Assembly (NCBI GenBank): GCA_016165875.1
Contig: JABBOT010000002.1
Span: forward strand, 23,264,265-23,328,264
Origin: Acanthopleura granulata
Taxonomy: Eukaryota > Mollusca > Polyplacophora > Chitonida > Chitonidae
Reading direction: 5' to 3'
DNA: 64,000 bases
Shown: positions 11,401 through 26,400 of the stretch, in pieces
How positions within the stretch are numbered: position 1 is the stretch's first letter
Layout of the letters: the number at the start of each line of letters is the position of its first letter
Notes under the pieces: generated by a model
Databases searched by the model: none
What the model saw: the letters and a program-made list of their open reading frames with translations, nothing else
Told to the model about the DNA's origin: nothing
Translations under genes and position numbers: made by a program

Positions 11401-14400
11401 CACTGACAGAAGACTCCCTCTTACCCCATCCATTTGTGGCCACATATCCTTCCCTCCACCCCCCCACCCCCCCTTCTGTTGATGATGGTCATGGTCTGAT
11501 TGATTCAAAGGGCTGTGATATCTCTCAGGCCGATGAAGAATTGAAACATGCATAGGCCATAAATGTGAACTGCATAATTTGTATGTACCCATGGCTCATT
11601 TTTAACCCTATATATAAACGGGGAAATACCATTCACAAACTGGATACTTGGAAAGTTACAGAAATAACTTTTTATTTCAAGTACATGTGTACTTACTGTG
11701 AGTTGTTTTGGTATTACTTGAAAACTTCAAAGCTATATCATGTAAGATATTGTCATGAAAAGACAGTCATAAAATGCATGCACTACAGTGTCATACATGT
11801 AAAGGGTCTGTTTTTCTACAAAGGATAAAATTGTGTTATAGAATTTATATTTCTATCCATGTTTCCAACCGTCCAAATGTTTGTTTGAAAGCATTATCTT
11901 TTTTCATTCTTAAAATATTTTTGAGACATGAGAGGTTCAGGATGTACTACTCCTTTAGGTTTAATATCATAATATAATTATTAATAAATTGTTTTTCACT
12001 ACTTTTGTTTCTGTTTTTGACATATCTGTTTTGTATTTTATGATTTGTTCTTCAAACAAATGTTTGATTAATGTTACTTTGATTCAAATCTGGGGTACGT
12101 TGTATGTAGAAAAACAGCTTTGGCCAGTCCTTCAGTAATGTATTTGAAATAGAGATATTATGGTACGGAACAATCAATGCTTAAGCAAATGTACGCAATG
12201 CTAATTATGCTAGGAATTGTATAAAACTGCTCTAAATGTAATATGGTCAGCTGCTAATGATTTAAATGAAAGTGAACTGGTATATGTCTCAATCAGACTG
12301 TGCTAAATTCAAGATGTTTGCGATTTAACATTTCTTCAGCTCATGATTTTAGCATTGTGATATGTGGATCACGCATTCTGGCATTGTAATTAATAGAAAT
12401 TCTTGTACAAGGTTTCAAGCTCTAAATTGATTTTTCTGTTACTTTGGAGTACATAATTGATCATACACACTAAGGATGCACAAACATCGCACAGTAAATG
12501 TTGTAATAATCAGAAATCTGTCAGCCTAACAGTGGTTGAAGTATTACATTTAGAGTACTGAGTATCTGTTGTCAGCCAGTCAAAGGAATTATTATTTATT
12601 AACTTTCATTGGTGTTTTACGCTGTACTCAAGAATATTTCAATTACACGACGGCGGCCAGCATTATGATGAGGGTAAACCCTCTGACAATGGAATACAGC
12701 TGGTGCTCACCTGACTGGGAGTATACAGTGTAAGATAGAACTTGTTCACTAATGCACTGGAACAGCACACCTGATTCTTAGGAAACCTGTCTCTGTTTGG
12801 GTTATTCAAAAATCTTCTGCTTAACTGAATTAAAGGTTTCAGGAGGAAAATTTCACATAACCTGTTTTCTGGGTTAGCAGATATTTCAAACTTGAATGCT
12901 GCAAATCCACATATTAACTCAACCATCCCATTACTGCCAAGTATACTACCTCAAGTTTTACTTTTTGTAACATACATCTTTAATTCTTGTAAAGGCAGAA
13001 GGCCCCAACATTTTACCAACTATATGTTTTCTTCGTTTTAAAGGTAATCTCTTTGAATGAAAAAAAAAATCGTACAGAGAATTATCATATGTGTGTATGG
13101 TTTTTATTAATATTGTTCAATTGATTTTAACTTTGAATTAGTGTCAGTTAAAATATTAATCATTAAATTGCATTCGATTTTGCATGTAGCTGTGTATTTT
13201 GTCTCTCACTGAGTTGACCGCTTCACATTAAGTCCGACACCCTTTACATTTCGTCGATCAACTTCACCCCAACATGGTAGACAGATGCAACGCACATATT
13301 TTGCATTGCAGTTTAGGTCTATAACTGCCGTCAGTGCTCAGAGTGATAAACTAATCCTTCATTGACCATGTGTAAAAGGTTTTTTGATGAATGGTTTCCT
13401 CCTTTGTCGAATTGACTTCTACAAATGCCGGCCCGCCATTTTGACAAACAAAATATGGCCCTCTCATACAGCATTTAGAAGTAGGCGTCTATCACCAAAC
13501 CAGAAACCCCTCACCAGACAGTCTGGTCCCATGTTGTCCGATATTAATTCTCTTCGCAGTGTATGAGGCTAGTACGTCCAGTTGGGCGAGGGGGAACTGC
13601 TGCTCAGGGCTGTACTGTACCGTTCGACCCATGCGCCTCAGAATGGAGAACAGTCATTCACAGATAAATTTTAAAAAGATGGAAAAATTTGGAAATATTT
13701 GATACTTTTAGAAAAGAATACACAAGTTTATGATCATGGGTACACCTGCCGGAATTGAGTTTTAGTGAAATATAGTCCCTTTTCCTTATAGCATACTTTT
13801 GAGTTTTTTCATCTCCGTATTCAGTATTTTAAATCTCTTAACTACCTTTTGCCAGTAGTTAATGTTGATGTCTATGAACCCCTGGATTATTTTAGGTGGA
13901 AAATGATGTGCCCACTTTTACGGAAGTTTGTAAGCTGTTTTATTTTTTGACATCGCGCCTCTTAAAACCTGTCTTCTTATAGTCCTGTGACCAGTTGAAA
14001 TCCTCATCTGGAAGAAATTTATGGGAAATGAGTCTTTTCTGAGTATTGATTTTGCCAAACTGTGTGTTGGTGTAAGAGATACATAAGAGAGCATTGTAAT
14101 TACCATTAAACAGGGAGACAATAAGCTCTGTAGTATACCGAAATTCAGTATTTGCAGTTGTTTTAGAAAGTGCCCCTTGTACTTGTAGGTGCTCCCCCAG
14201 CAGGGTATCCAGCTGGTGTCCCTCCCCAGGGCTACCCAGGACAGTACCCACAGCGTAAGTATATCCTTCTGTAACTTACTTATATACGAGACTACAGACA
14301 AGCTGTAGGCATCAAAGATGTAGTGAATGGAATAGGGATATCCTTCCACATGCAACGCTTGAGATTCATGTAGGATCAGGAGACAGAACATGCTTAATGT

Positions 14401-17400
14401 ATGGTCTGTCAGAGTTGTCAGGACATTGAACTGTAGTTCCACTGATACAGAAGTAGTGTGAACCCCTCACAAAAAAGGAGACAGAGAAGTGTTCGTCTTG
14501 ACATATTGTTAGGGAGAAGCCTTTATTCCCATGTTGTTGTTTTTTTTGTTGTTGTTGTTTTTTGATTAGAACGAAGCCTCGCTTTCATTTTTCATGACAA
14601 TACATGATGTGTACCATTCATTGAGATGCTGCTAAACTTGAAACAAATGCAAAAAATACTCAGTGCACCTAATTGGAGGAGCTTACATTTAGTATTTTAT
14701 GTACCGGTGAACGTGAATCTCTCTGATCTTCACCGCAGTGAAATGTCACATTTTGATATTTCACACCATTACATCATGAGATCAAAAGAGAGACATTGTA
14801 TATTTATAAAGTTCCCATCTGATCTCAGCAGAATGAATTCATAATGCAAGTTTAGTCAACTGCTACATTGTCAAGAAGACACACCTGCATATAACACAAC
14901 ATATATGACATCACGCTCTGGGTATGTCTGTGACAGCCTACGGCTGGAAAAATGTTGAAGGCTCTTCAAAGTGCACAAAATCATGATACTGCTAGGGTAG
15001 AAATAATAAATAGTATATTGGACATTCAGGACTGAATACTAAAATATTGTTCTTGTGAGAGGTGGAAATGATATCCCACGAGACGCTTTGCATTGCCTGG
15101 GTTATCATCGAACAATATTTAAAGTATTCAACCTTCACTGTGCAATATCCTCTGTGTATTATGGCACTAAATGGTGATGTGCAGGTACAGAAATAGCTTG
15201 TATTGTTGCAAGGTAAATGATTTGTGATATCACTCTTTGGAACTCGTGATGATTATTTTAGAAGGCCACTTTTACTTTAGGAATATGTTTCCAGAAAGTT
15301 TGGTGATCAAATCTCAGATTTGAATAAAATGTGTTAGTGGACAATACATGCTGATGTACATGTTACAGATTGACTCACTTATATGTACAATGTGAGTAGC
15401 ATTCAGTTCACTTTTCCATGTCTGTGTAACAGTTTTATTCTGGTTTTCTCTGGAAAATCACATAAGCAGGGCATCAATCTATATAAATGTCTTGACAGTC
15501 AATACGTTTTGAATTGCCCCTATTGTTGTGAAGTTTGTCATTCTATCTGGGTTATATATGAATAAGCCCCCCCACTGTACTCACGCAGCTGCATCAGTGT
15601 GGACAGTAAAGGGATGTTGTAAGTTGACATTTTTGGACTGACATGCATGTAGCTGATAGATGGAGACACTAGGTTTTCCAATCAGTAATGAGTAGTGTCT
15701 AAGGGAGTGTCATACATTTCTGAGACTTGTAAGTAACCCCAATCACTCGTTGATTCTAAATAGTGGCACACCTGGTCTGCCCCTTTCAGCAAACATACAT
15801 GAAATAATACGAAATTTATTTTCCTCACATCGTTAGTCGGTCTAATGAACAACATATCTAATCTTTACTTTGCTGAAAAACTGAGAGAGAAACATAATTG
15901 TTTGCTTTTATCATACCTGTCCTAAAAATTAGAGTAGAGAATTAGGGTATGTAAATGGAGGTAAGATGTTGCACCCCCAAAGGAGGATGTAAGCACTAAT
16001 CATTGATTTTTTTACAGCTGGAAAAAAGAAAGACAAGAAAAAGAAAAAATAAAAGATGTGCTTGCTTTGACGGTGTGTACAACAGTACTAGAAAGGCACA
16101 GTCTCTTGGTATATGTACCCGGGAATGCTTGTAGTTGTGCACACTTCCTTTGCTTCTTTGTATTTCATGACATATACCAGTAACCGTCTATGTTACACAT
16201 ACATTTGGGTGCTAATGTGCTGTGCATAAAAGACATACGGAGAATCAATTTTACCATCTGAGAAAGAACTGATTCTCATGTATATGTTGTACTTCACATA
16301 ATGTTAGGTTTCCTTGTATTTTGATGTTGAGAGCTTCCCGTTGAGTAACCCTAAATGCATGCGGATACTCCTACTTATTCAAATACATGTATACTGCCAG
16401 TATGTAGCGCATAATTTTGGTGAGATATATACCTAGCCAGCAGACCAGCACAAAGCAGCAGGTACCGTCTAATGCTGTTGGTTACAAGATCAGTTGTGAA
16501 AAATCCCTTGATGTCATAAATATACATATTAACACCCCCATATTAGTAATCTGTCTAAATTATGATGTGTGTGGATAGCTCTTGTGCAAACATGCCAGCT
16601 GATAGGTCAGTATGATCAGTTTGATGTATTCTATAATGGACAGCACTTGCCTTGAAGCTTTAGGGATTTATAGCATGGATACAAGTACATTTGTATGCGC
16701 ATCAGTTTCTGTTGGATGTGTTGACACTACAAGATACATGAACAAGGGGATTGTATGCCATGTGACTGGTATTTAATATCTGTTATTATAAACCTGGTAT
16801 AAGCTTTACACTACATTAGTAAAACAACAGTGAAATAAATCAGTACCGAAAATAAAATATACATCAAGCACAGGACACAGCATGCTGACATCGATTGACA
16901 TCACATCAAAAAACCAGGTTTGGTAATACCTGTATGCCAGGATTGATAGTCGTACTAAACTTGACGTATTTTCGGTACGTGTAAATCTGGTGTATGTATA
17001 CCTGGACAACACAGAATTACTGTACCTGGTGTACGTGTATGAACACTTGTGACTTACACATGTAGCTTTATTTTCTGAAAGAATTAAACATATATACTTA
17101 CATGAAAAGTTCAACATGTTCATGTAAAAACGTAGCTACATGTGGGAAGGACCATCTACATGTACAGTTTTATTGATTTCCACATCAAATGCAATCTACC
17201 GCATAAGCTAATAATAATAATTCTCATATTTTTATGAAGCTTATACCTGTGGTTACACAAACAAGTGATTTTTGTCTTTTTTTTTCACAATAACTAGCGT
17301 TTCAATAACAATACATTCACTAGCGTTTACTAACGGCGTTAATGATTGAAAAGGTTAAAGAGCTACAGTTACCTGCTTTGAAACTAGCTTAGAAATGGCT

Positions 17401-20400
17401 ATAGCCCATTTTACCGTGTATTTGTTTAAGTATTGTGATACATTGTGTACATGTATTTCATTTAATTTTGATTTTAGTTCTAGGGCCTCTGTAGCTCAGC
17501 CAGTTAGCGTGCTAGCACAGCACAATGACCCAGAAGCCTCCCACCAATGCAGTTGGTGTGAGTTCAAGTCCAGCTCATGTTGGCTTCCTCACTGGTCGTA
17601 CGTGGAAGGCCTCCCAGCAACCTGCGGATTGTCGTGGGTTTCACTGGGCTTTGTATGATTTCCTCTCGCCATAATGCTGGCTGCTGTGGCCTAAGTGCAA
17701 TATTCTTGAGTACATCGTAAAACACAAATCAGATAAGTAAATAACTTCATTTTAGTTTAACTTAGATCAATAATGTATTGACTGAGCTGTATTACCCTCA
17801 GAAAGTAAAGACATTACAATTCTAATTAGAGGTTGATATATAAGGTAGGTATGTGGTATATAAGTATGGAATTGTTTTGACAAAAATCAGATAAAACATA
17901 GATACTGGAATACTGTGTAGTTTCAGAACTTGTATGCATGTTAGGTTTGGTATAGGTACTTCAGGTACAAATCACCAGTGAGATACTTTAATGTGCACAT
18001 TTCTGGGTGGTGGACAGTAACATAATCTACATGGACTGGATTCTTTGAGAGCATATTAGACATTCTACATGAATGGATTATTCTATTACATAATTTGTTT
18101 GTAAGTGTATTGGTGCTAGTGGTGTCAGAAGTTTATTTTGCTATGTAAGCTACAGGGCTATTTGTGTTGGTAATACCTGGTCGTAAGTATGAGTACATGT
18201 GATAGTGTAATGTGGGGTGGCATCAGCTACATGAAGTTATGAAGGCATGATCAAGTTATGGTTATGGCTCTGATTCAGAAGTTGTAGAATTTGTGACTTC
18301 AGGTGCTATCTGAACACATAAAAACATTAACACTCTGCCTGAATGCAAATACCTGCACCTTGGTTATCAACTTTTTGTCTGATCATAAATTAACATCGAG
18401 AGGTCAAACTACAATTAACTTTTTCCTCTGTCATATGCAGTTTCTAACATGCGAGGATGACTTAAAGGAATGTCTTTTAACTCTAACCATACATCTCTTC
18501 TTACCTGAAAAATATACTTGAGAAAACAGTGGAAAAATGATAAGAGTACATTTGAGAAATATGATAAAAATCTTCCCTCAAGAATGGCGGATGTATTTTC
18601 ACACTGAAGACCAGTCACATTAAGTAGAATAAAATAAGACAGATTATTATTTTTTTATTTGGTATGTTTGATTTTCAAAGCAGTAATTTTGATGCACACA
18701 TGTAGCAATGCCAGTACATGTATTCATCAGTCTTTAATTTACTGGTACGTGCTTTTTTGAAGTGCTAGTTACCATTTCCTATCACTTAATACCTGACAGA
18801 CACATGTGATATGTAAATGTGTACACAACATGTCATGTCAACATCTCTAACAGAGAATCCTGGTCTCTGCTTGTATATTTCCAGATCCTGGGGGCCCACC
18901 TTACTACCACCGATAGCTACACGTGACCACACCCCCTGGATATATATATGCTAATATACCGTGACAAGTTAACAGTTAACATGTATGTCGCTGGAAGTTG
19001 CTAAATAGCAAGATACTGTAGTGTAGAAACACCCAAAGTAACACACTAAAGTAAATCTACAGTATTGGTGTATCCACATTGCCATGATAACAGTGATTTG
19101 CTGTAGAAGTGTTAAAAAATGAAAGATGAATTGATTTAATTTTGCTCACTAGTTTCATCATGTATGTTGCTCAACAGTACATAGCAGAGGCCAGTTTTCT
19201 TTTTTTTTTTTGGTGAATTTCAGAGGTGATACATAAAAGATTTACATGGAGAACTTTATATTAAACCTATTTTTAATAACAGGTTACGAATGTCTTAATT
19301 TTAGCGCAATTTCCATCAAGTCGCACGTAAGGGGTTTCCCTGAAATAGGTGGTTTATAATTACTCCAGTTTCTTTGCATAACACTGAACACTGAAATTTT
19401 GTGTTTGTCAAGAATAGGTGCTAATTTCTGTCAAATTTATTCAATACTTGTTGGTTTATAATAATTCCTGTTTCTTTATGATGATCATTTGTTTTGTGTC
19501 ACATTGGTGCCTTTGTCCTTCAGCAGGTATATGTACATGTATCTGCATGGCTTGTCTCGAACGCTAGCTATTCATCATGGATACATATTTTCCAAAAGAC
19601 TAGATTTTCTGAAGCATAACTGTGTCCAAATTTTGTGTTAATGATGACATAATATTAATTCTGTAATGACGAGTTACGTTGTGATATCATGTGATATTAC
19701 AGAAATCAGACTTCTGGGATATAGCAGTTCTACATGTGTACAGTTCTGTTGTGTTAAAAACACTGATTCAAACTCATTATATATACTGTGGACATATACG
19801 TCAGTGAAATTTTAACTTCTGTATAAGAGGTTTGAGAGGCACTGTACATCTATATGGAATTAAAACAAGCTTATTGTCCTACGTTTAGCTTCAAGAATAA
19901 AAGGTTATTTTAGTAAACAGCTTTATGAGTAAAACCTTTTGAGTAAATCTGTGATTTTCGAGACATATACATATAGAGGCTGTTGTAGGGAAAGGTTTAA
20001 GGTTCATGGTCATAGAAATATACAGGGAAGCCTATTGTATTTTTTTTTTTTTTGACTGAAAACAGCAGCTTGTAAAATCATCATATGCTATATTATTATT
20101 GGTGAATGGTTATGCCGCATCTAGGTATGTACATTTTTTAAACGTTTTCTTTAGTTTTTCTTCGTTAACATTATTCTCAGTGCTAATTGAGTAGACATCA
20201 TAGAACAACTTTGACTAAGGACTTGTTGAAAAAAATACATTACTTTGGTGAAAATTCAGCCACCTGTACCCATTAAACGAAAAAGGGTAGAAACAAAGGC
20301 TTTAGGGACGCCAGCACTGTGAAGAGACAAAAAAAAAAAAAATGAAAATCTGTTCAACAAATCATTATTTCTGGAATCATATGTGTCTTTAATGCATATT

Positions 20401-23400
20401 TTATTTTTGGAAATTGTATGCTGGAAAATATTGTTTTTAGTTTGTATTTGGGAATATATTTGGATTATTATATTGTTTATTATATGGGAAATCTGTGACT
20501 GGCAAAATCGATATGCCTGACCCTATACTTCACCCTTACGATTATGAGTACACATTTGCATATACAGGTAACAGTTGTTTTTTCTTTCCAGGGGCATATT
20601 GGTGATATTTTCTATAAAATTGCATCATTTTTGCTCTCAGGAATTTTGATTGTTAAATTGTTGCCAGTATATTTTATAATCAATAAATTTTATGAAGCTT
20701 GGAAAATTACTGTGGTTTCTGTTAGTTTTTGTTTTCCTTTTCATTCTTGTAATTAATCCTTTCATTAAGTAAGTATTAATGACTGACAGACTTGAAATGA
20801 AAGATGGTCGAATAGATAGATAGCTATAGATTTCTTATACACAGTTTTGAAGAATAGTACGGCCATTCTTAATTAGCACAGATTTATGAGTTTGTTACAG
20901 TACAGAGGTGGAACAGTTAACAACACAGTAAAATATCAGCAGCCACATTAATATTGATAGCGCATGTATCTTGTAGATTGTCATATCTACTATGATAATA
21001 TTTTCATCTTCAAAAAGCTCAAAAGATTACTTATTTATTTATTTATTTATTTATTTGATTGGTGTTTTACACCGAACTCAAGAATATCTCACCTATATGA
21101 CGGTGACCAGCATTATGGTGGGAGGAAACCAGGCAGAGCCCGGGGGAAACCTACAGCCACCTGCAGATTGCTGGCAGACCTTCCCCCCGTACGTCTGAAG
21201 AGGAAGCCAGCATGAGCTGGACTTGAACTCACAGTGACCACATTGTTGGGAGACTTCTGGGTCACTGCGCTGCACTAGCACCCTGACCGACTGAGTCACA
21301 GAGGCCCCCTCAAAAGATTACTGCTTGTATAAAGTTGGCACAGACCAAATTATTGTGGTTACCCTCAATCACCGTTCACAAAAGCCTTGGCGACAAAAAT
21401 TCGATGGCTGGCAGTGTTGCTTGCACAGTCCTGGAGTTCATTGAAAACCAGTTGTCTTTGATTAATATGGCCTGCAAGTCTCTACATCTGTGTCGGACAG
21501 TTTGTCAGTAACTTGCCAAAGGCTGATGGTTTGCCTGGACTGCACCTGTTTCTGTCACTCATAAGGCTGGTATCACAGAAGTGAAACATTGTTGAGCCTG
21601 GCGTTGACAATGTTTGTCAGACAGTTTAATGGATGTACCATTGGCATATGCATGTACCTCGGCATGTAAAGGTATTACAGGTGTGATTATGTGCACATGT
21701 ATCACAAGACGGGAGTTTTTCAGTCCTCAGACACAGCTCTATCCTTGATGGATTAAACTGTGCAGCTCACTTTAGATAGATGTCACTGAGAAGTCTTCAT
21801 TGTGACAAACAAACCTCTGGTGGCAAGTCTTGAGAGAATCATGTGGAATTAAACTTGTTAACTTAATCTGTTAAATTAGGTTTTCTTTTCGTGTCGTAGT
21901 GCATGTGATTAATGTCGTTAGTCCCCTGATGTCTCACCTGTGGGCAACAGTATTATTTTCCAAATTCTTGTATTTCTGGGTCCATCTTGTGTGATGTTTA
22001 ACTACATGTAAATCTCTTCTTGTCTGTTTTACAGAAGGTGGAGCAGCCTACTCTGCTAATGTCCCGGGCAACTATCCTGCTCAACCATACGGCCCAGGGG
22101 CTGGAGATCCCGGCTACCCAGCACAGCCTGGGTACGGGGTACCCCCAGGACAGCCGGGGTATGGGGCACCTCCTGGTCAGCCAGGGTATGGACAGCAACC
22201 TGCATATGGTCAGCAACAAGCAGGTAGAGTAGTACACAGAGGTTAAAGAGAACTTGAAACATGTTCAACCATACATTAACGCTTTTATTATCGTAACTGG
22301 GAAGAGATTTATGTTTAGAACACAGGGCTACAGGACACGTAACAACACTTCAGACCCACAACAACTGGAAAACCACAATTGCGTTGATCTAAACTTCATT
22401 CTTTACCATCCAGCCAACCTCAAAGTACGAAGCCCCATGTTATTCATTCCAGTCTGATACCGTGGCTGTTACACTCTTCACGACTCGGTTATTGTGTGAT
22501 GTGACAAGACAGCAATCACTTTTTCACTTCTACGTCCTTAACTAGTGGGATAACTGAATCGTGGAAACTGTACCGGACTGGGATGATAACATGGGGCTTG
22601 GTACCTTGAGGCTGCAAAGGATAGGTGCGGGTAAAAAACAAAGGTAAGACCACCGCATTCATGGTTTTCTAGTTGCTGTGGATCTGAACTGTTGTTACAT
22701 GCCCACTATGTGTATTGAGAACGCAGTGCACAAGAACTCTGGACTTACAAGATTTTGCAGTTACGGCTCCTGTAGCTCCGTGCTGTAAACGCAATGAGTG
22801 TGTGAGCTTCAAAGGTTCATGTACCTGGAGCTGCTGTGGGTGTACAGCTTCTATTTATTCAAAGGTTCAGTCTTGAAACTGACATCATCATGAAGTCATT
22901 TAAGTACATCAGATTGTTCTTGTACCTCCATAACAATCTGCCTTGTTATATGACAACCATGTGCAAAGTAGTCTAAATGCACATATATGAGAAATATGTA
23001 AAAATTGTCTTACCCTATGAAAGCCTTTTCATCTGAAGATCTTTGTTGTCATATTAGTTGCATTAATCTTACATCCAATAATATCTTCAGACTGAGGTGA
23101 AATAAAAGTACAAATACAAAAGGGTTTCTTTTCAGTGAGAATCCGATTAATCATAAATTTTATTTGTGGCGTTGGCACAAAGCAGATGCAGAAGGAAGCC
23201 TGGTCCAACTTGTTAATAGTCTGTTAATGTTCCTACCTGGGATAGTTTCCCATGCATATCAAGGGCTCAGGTGTTATATGTGTAATCAAGTATTGTAGCT
23301 ATTTTTACTGATGAGAATAAACTGTTTTTACGTCTTTCTGTGTGTAATTCTCATTTTGGTAAGAAAGGCATGTGATGTTTACCCCACTGATTCTTGTGCT

Positions 23401-26400
23401 CTTGTCCCATCCTCTAGGTTATGGAGGCACCCAACCTACTGCATACCCCTCTGTGGTAAGTAGAGACGCGCTAAATCTAAGAGGTACTTAATTTTAGAAC
23501 ACACTTCTTAGTTGTTCTACCACTAGTTTTTCTTATCATAGGTGCTAGTGATATGTGGCACCATCTCACATGTAACTTTATGCAAGATACCAGCAACATG
23601 AAAACTGTGAGTAATTATATATATGCTCCATTTTGGAATTTTTTGGCAATATTTCAGTCACATGATGGTAATACTCCATTTATAAACTATTAGAATATTG
23701 TCAGGTACATGTACATATAACAGGTTTGAAAAATTTCTTAATGAAACATTCTGACTCTTGTGTATGAGGCTCGAGATCTTCATTGACATCAGTCACAAAA
23801 CTGAATGTTCAGTGCATTTTATGGAATGTTCTGTTGTTGCATTTTAGGGCGCTGGTGCCCCAGGAGGTGTGGCTGGGGTCACCCAGGACCTTAGTAAGAT
23901 GAAGATCTATGGCACGGCTGAGGTGTTAAAGCCAACTATTGTCCCAGCTAAACCATTCTATCCCGAGAAAGATGCAGAAATTCTCCGCAAAGCCATGAAA
24001 GGACTTGGTGAGTTACAAAATTAGCCAACAGGTTGATGAGGGACCAGATGTTCTATTTATTTCTTGGTGATTACCATGTGATGTTGGTACACACATTCAC
24101 AAGGCACCTTGAAAAGTTAAGTCATGTTGGGTGAGGAAACGGCAAAGGATTTTTCTTTACCTTCTTCTGTAAGAAGGCAGTGCCATAAATGTTAACAGAA
24201 TAACTTGTTTCTTTTTCATGTCTTCTACATTTCTTATAATATTTTTCATCACGTTTATAATTGGTAGATCTGAGGGGTACCTGTTCTTCGTACATTTATC
24301 CCCAAGCCATATAACCAACAGCACATTCTGGTGCTTACTTTCTTGGAGTAGGTAAACCTATTTTCTTGGTGTTGGAATTAGAAATTAGTACAAATATGTA
24401 TTATATTCCCTGTCAGCTCTTGTACCTGCAGCTTTCACAAGTTACTCCTACAATTACAGGTACTGATGAGAAGGCCATTATTGATGTGATTAGTCGTAGA
24501 ACAAACCAACAACGTCAACAAATTATGCAGATGTTCAAGACCATGTATGGGAAAGTAAGTACATCAGTAATTGCATTTATTTCACTGTTGGCTATAGAAG
24601 CCTATTATGAAGTGTTTCGACATTTCAGCATCTAATTACATATATTTAGTGGAAACTATATCTTACAAGAGACATCTTAATGAGAGATATAACAGGTTAT
24701 TTGGAAACAAGTACGTACATGTATGCACAGAACAGATAATATGTTTATTTCCACCCCGGTAATTGCAGTCAGATATCTGGATATTATTTTTGCTTTTAGG
24801 ATCTGATCCATGACTTGAAATCTGAGTTGAGTGGAGATTTAGAGGAGCTAATCCTTGCCCTGTTCAAACCAACTACGTACTATGATGCCTGGTGCCTGAA
24901 CAAGGCTGTGTCTGTAAGTACATGTGATACAAAGTAGTCTCGCTTGAGGTGTGAAAAAGTGTGTCAGTAAGTACCCATGGTGTCTCCCGTGTTTGTGACC
25001 AAAATGTTAAGACACAGACGCTGATAGTTCTTCTGTAAATTTTAAGCCTCGATGTAGGTTTTGCTGTTTGAGAACTGGGTCAGATGCAGTGAGGAATCAT
25101 CTACTTGGGTCATCGTTAAAAGTGACATCCATTGTAAAATTTAAATCGACTTGATTGCAGTGTAAAATACCATTAAATGAAGAAATAAAGCAGAGAATGA
25201 ATCGGCTTACGCTCACATCCCCGTGAGGCACAAATTCTGCTCTTTACTATACAGTAGCCTCTTTATACAAATACACATAAAGGTTGTACCAGAGATTTTG
25301 TGAAACACTTGCTTTCTGCCATTTGCCTCAGTGATTCTGTGGTCAGGTATGTATGTGTGTAGTAGAACTTACATGTTGTCATATCTGTTATGTGCACTCA
25401 GGGTGTGGGCACCAAGGAATCTGTACTGATTGAGATCCTGTGTACCAGACCCAACTCTGAGATCAAAGAGATTGTCCAGTGCTATAAAAAAGGTAAGACA
25501 TTCACACTTGTGTCCACTTTGGAGGAAAGTTAATTGGTGAACATTATCTTCTTTGTAATCTGTAATGTGTGTTGCTTTCACTTGCATGTTATTGTAAGTT
25601 ACTAGAACAGATGCATCAGTGCTCATGCATGTGCACATTTACACCCAGTAATAATAGAAAGACTTGGGAATGTTAATATATATTACGCAGTGCTGGGCTT
25701 TTGCGATTTGTGTAATCAGCCAAGTGAAGAGATTTTGATTTATGCTGTAATCATTTGCGTTTTTAGCTGTGACACAAATTTTTGACACCGTATGTGAATG
25801 GGCCCATTCACAGCTATGTCGCCATGCTGGGGATGTCTTATCCTTTGCAAATTTGCACTTGTTTTAACTTCATCTGATCATATATCTGACATGTCAAGTG
25901 GAATTTGTCGAGAGTTGCAGGGGTTTGAAATAGGCTTCTCTAAATAGTTGTCTCATGGAAGTGTTTGTCCTTGTGTTTGCAGAGTTCCATCGTGACCTGG
26001 AGAAGGACATCATGGGTGACACTAGTGGTCATTTCAAGAGACTCTTAGTTTCTGCTCTTCAGGTGCATCCTACTGTCCTATTCATGTGTAACTGCGTGTA
26101 ATTCTTCCGAGGAAAATTCAACCCAAGAATCAGATGAAAATTAAGAGAAATAATTAAACGAAATAAAAAATGTCCTTTTGTTTCGTATATTGTAACTGTA
26201 GTAAATGAATGAATGATTGTGGCTTAACCCCACATTGGCAATGTTTCAGCCATATCGTACTCATATAACTCTTCTGATAATAGTGTGGTGCTGTGTAACA
26301 TTGTGTTTTTTAATAACAACTGAATGGTCCTAAAACATTGTGTTAACTGTGGTGTACATTTCTGACTACGTTTGGTTATTTTTGTTCATATGTTAATCAA

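Larger units (their letters stand above)
14255..22034 (+). other. Annexin intron 4 (7.8 kb)
   Basis: A long intron separating exon 4 from exon 5. It holds the two candidate alternative last exons (16018 and 18885) and two full SINE copies (17483 and 21031). A (GTT)n-like tract is at 14531-14570. No other coding signal seen. Confidence 0.7.

Noticed and set aside
13918..14442. 174-codon minus-strand ORF
   Set aside because: Overlaps annexin exon 4 antisense, shows no domain, and is AT-rich intron on either side.
22020..22268. ORFs on both strands over annexin exon 5
   Set aside because: Shadows of the low-complexity coding exon.
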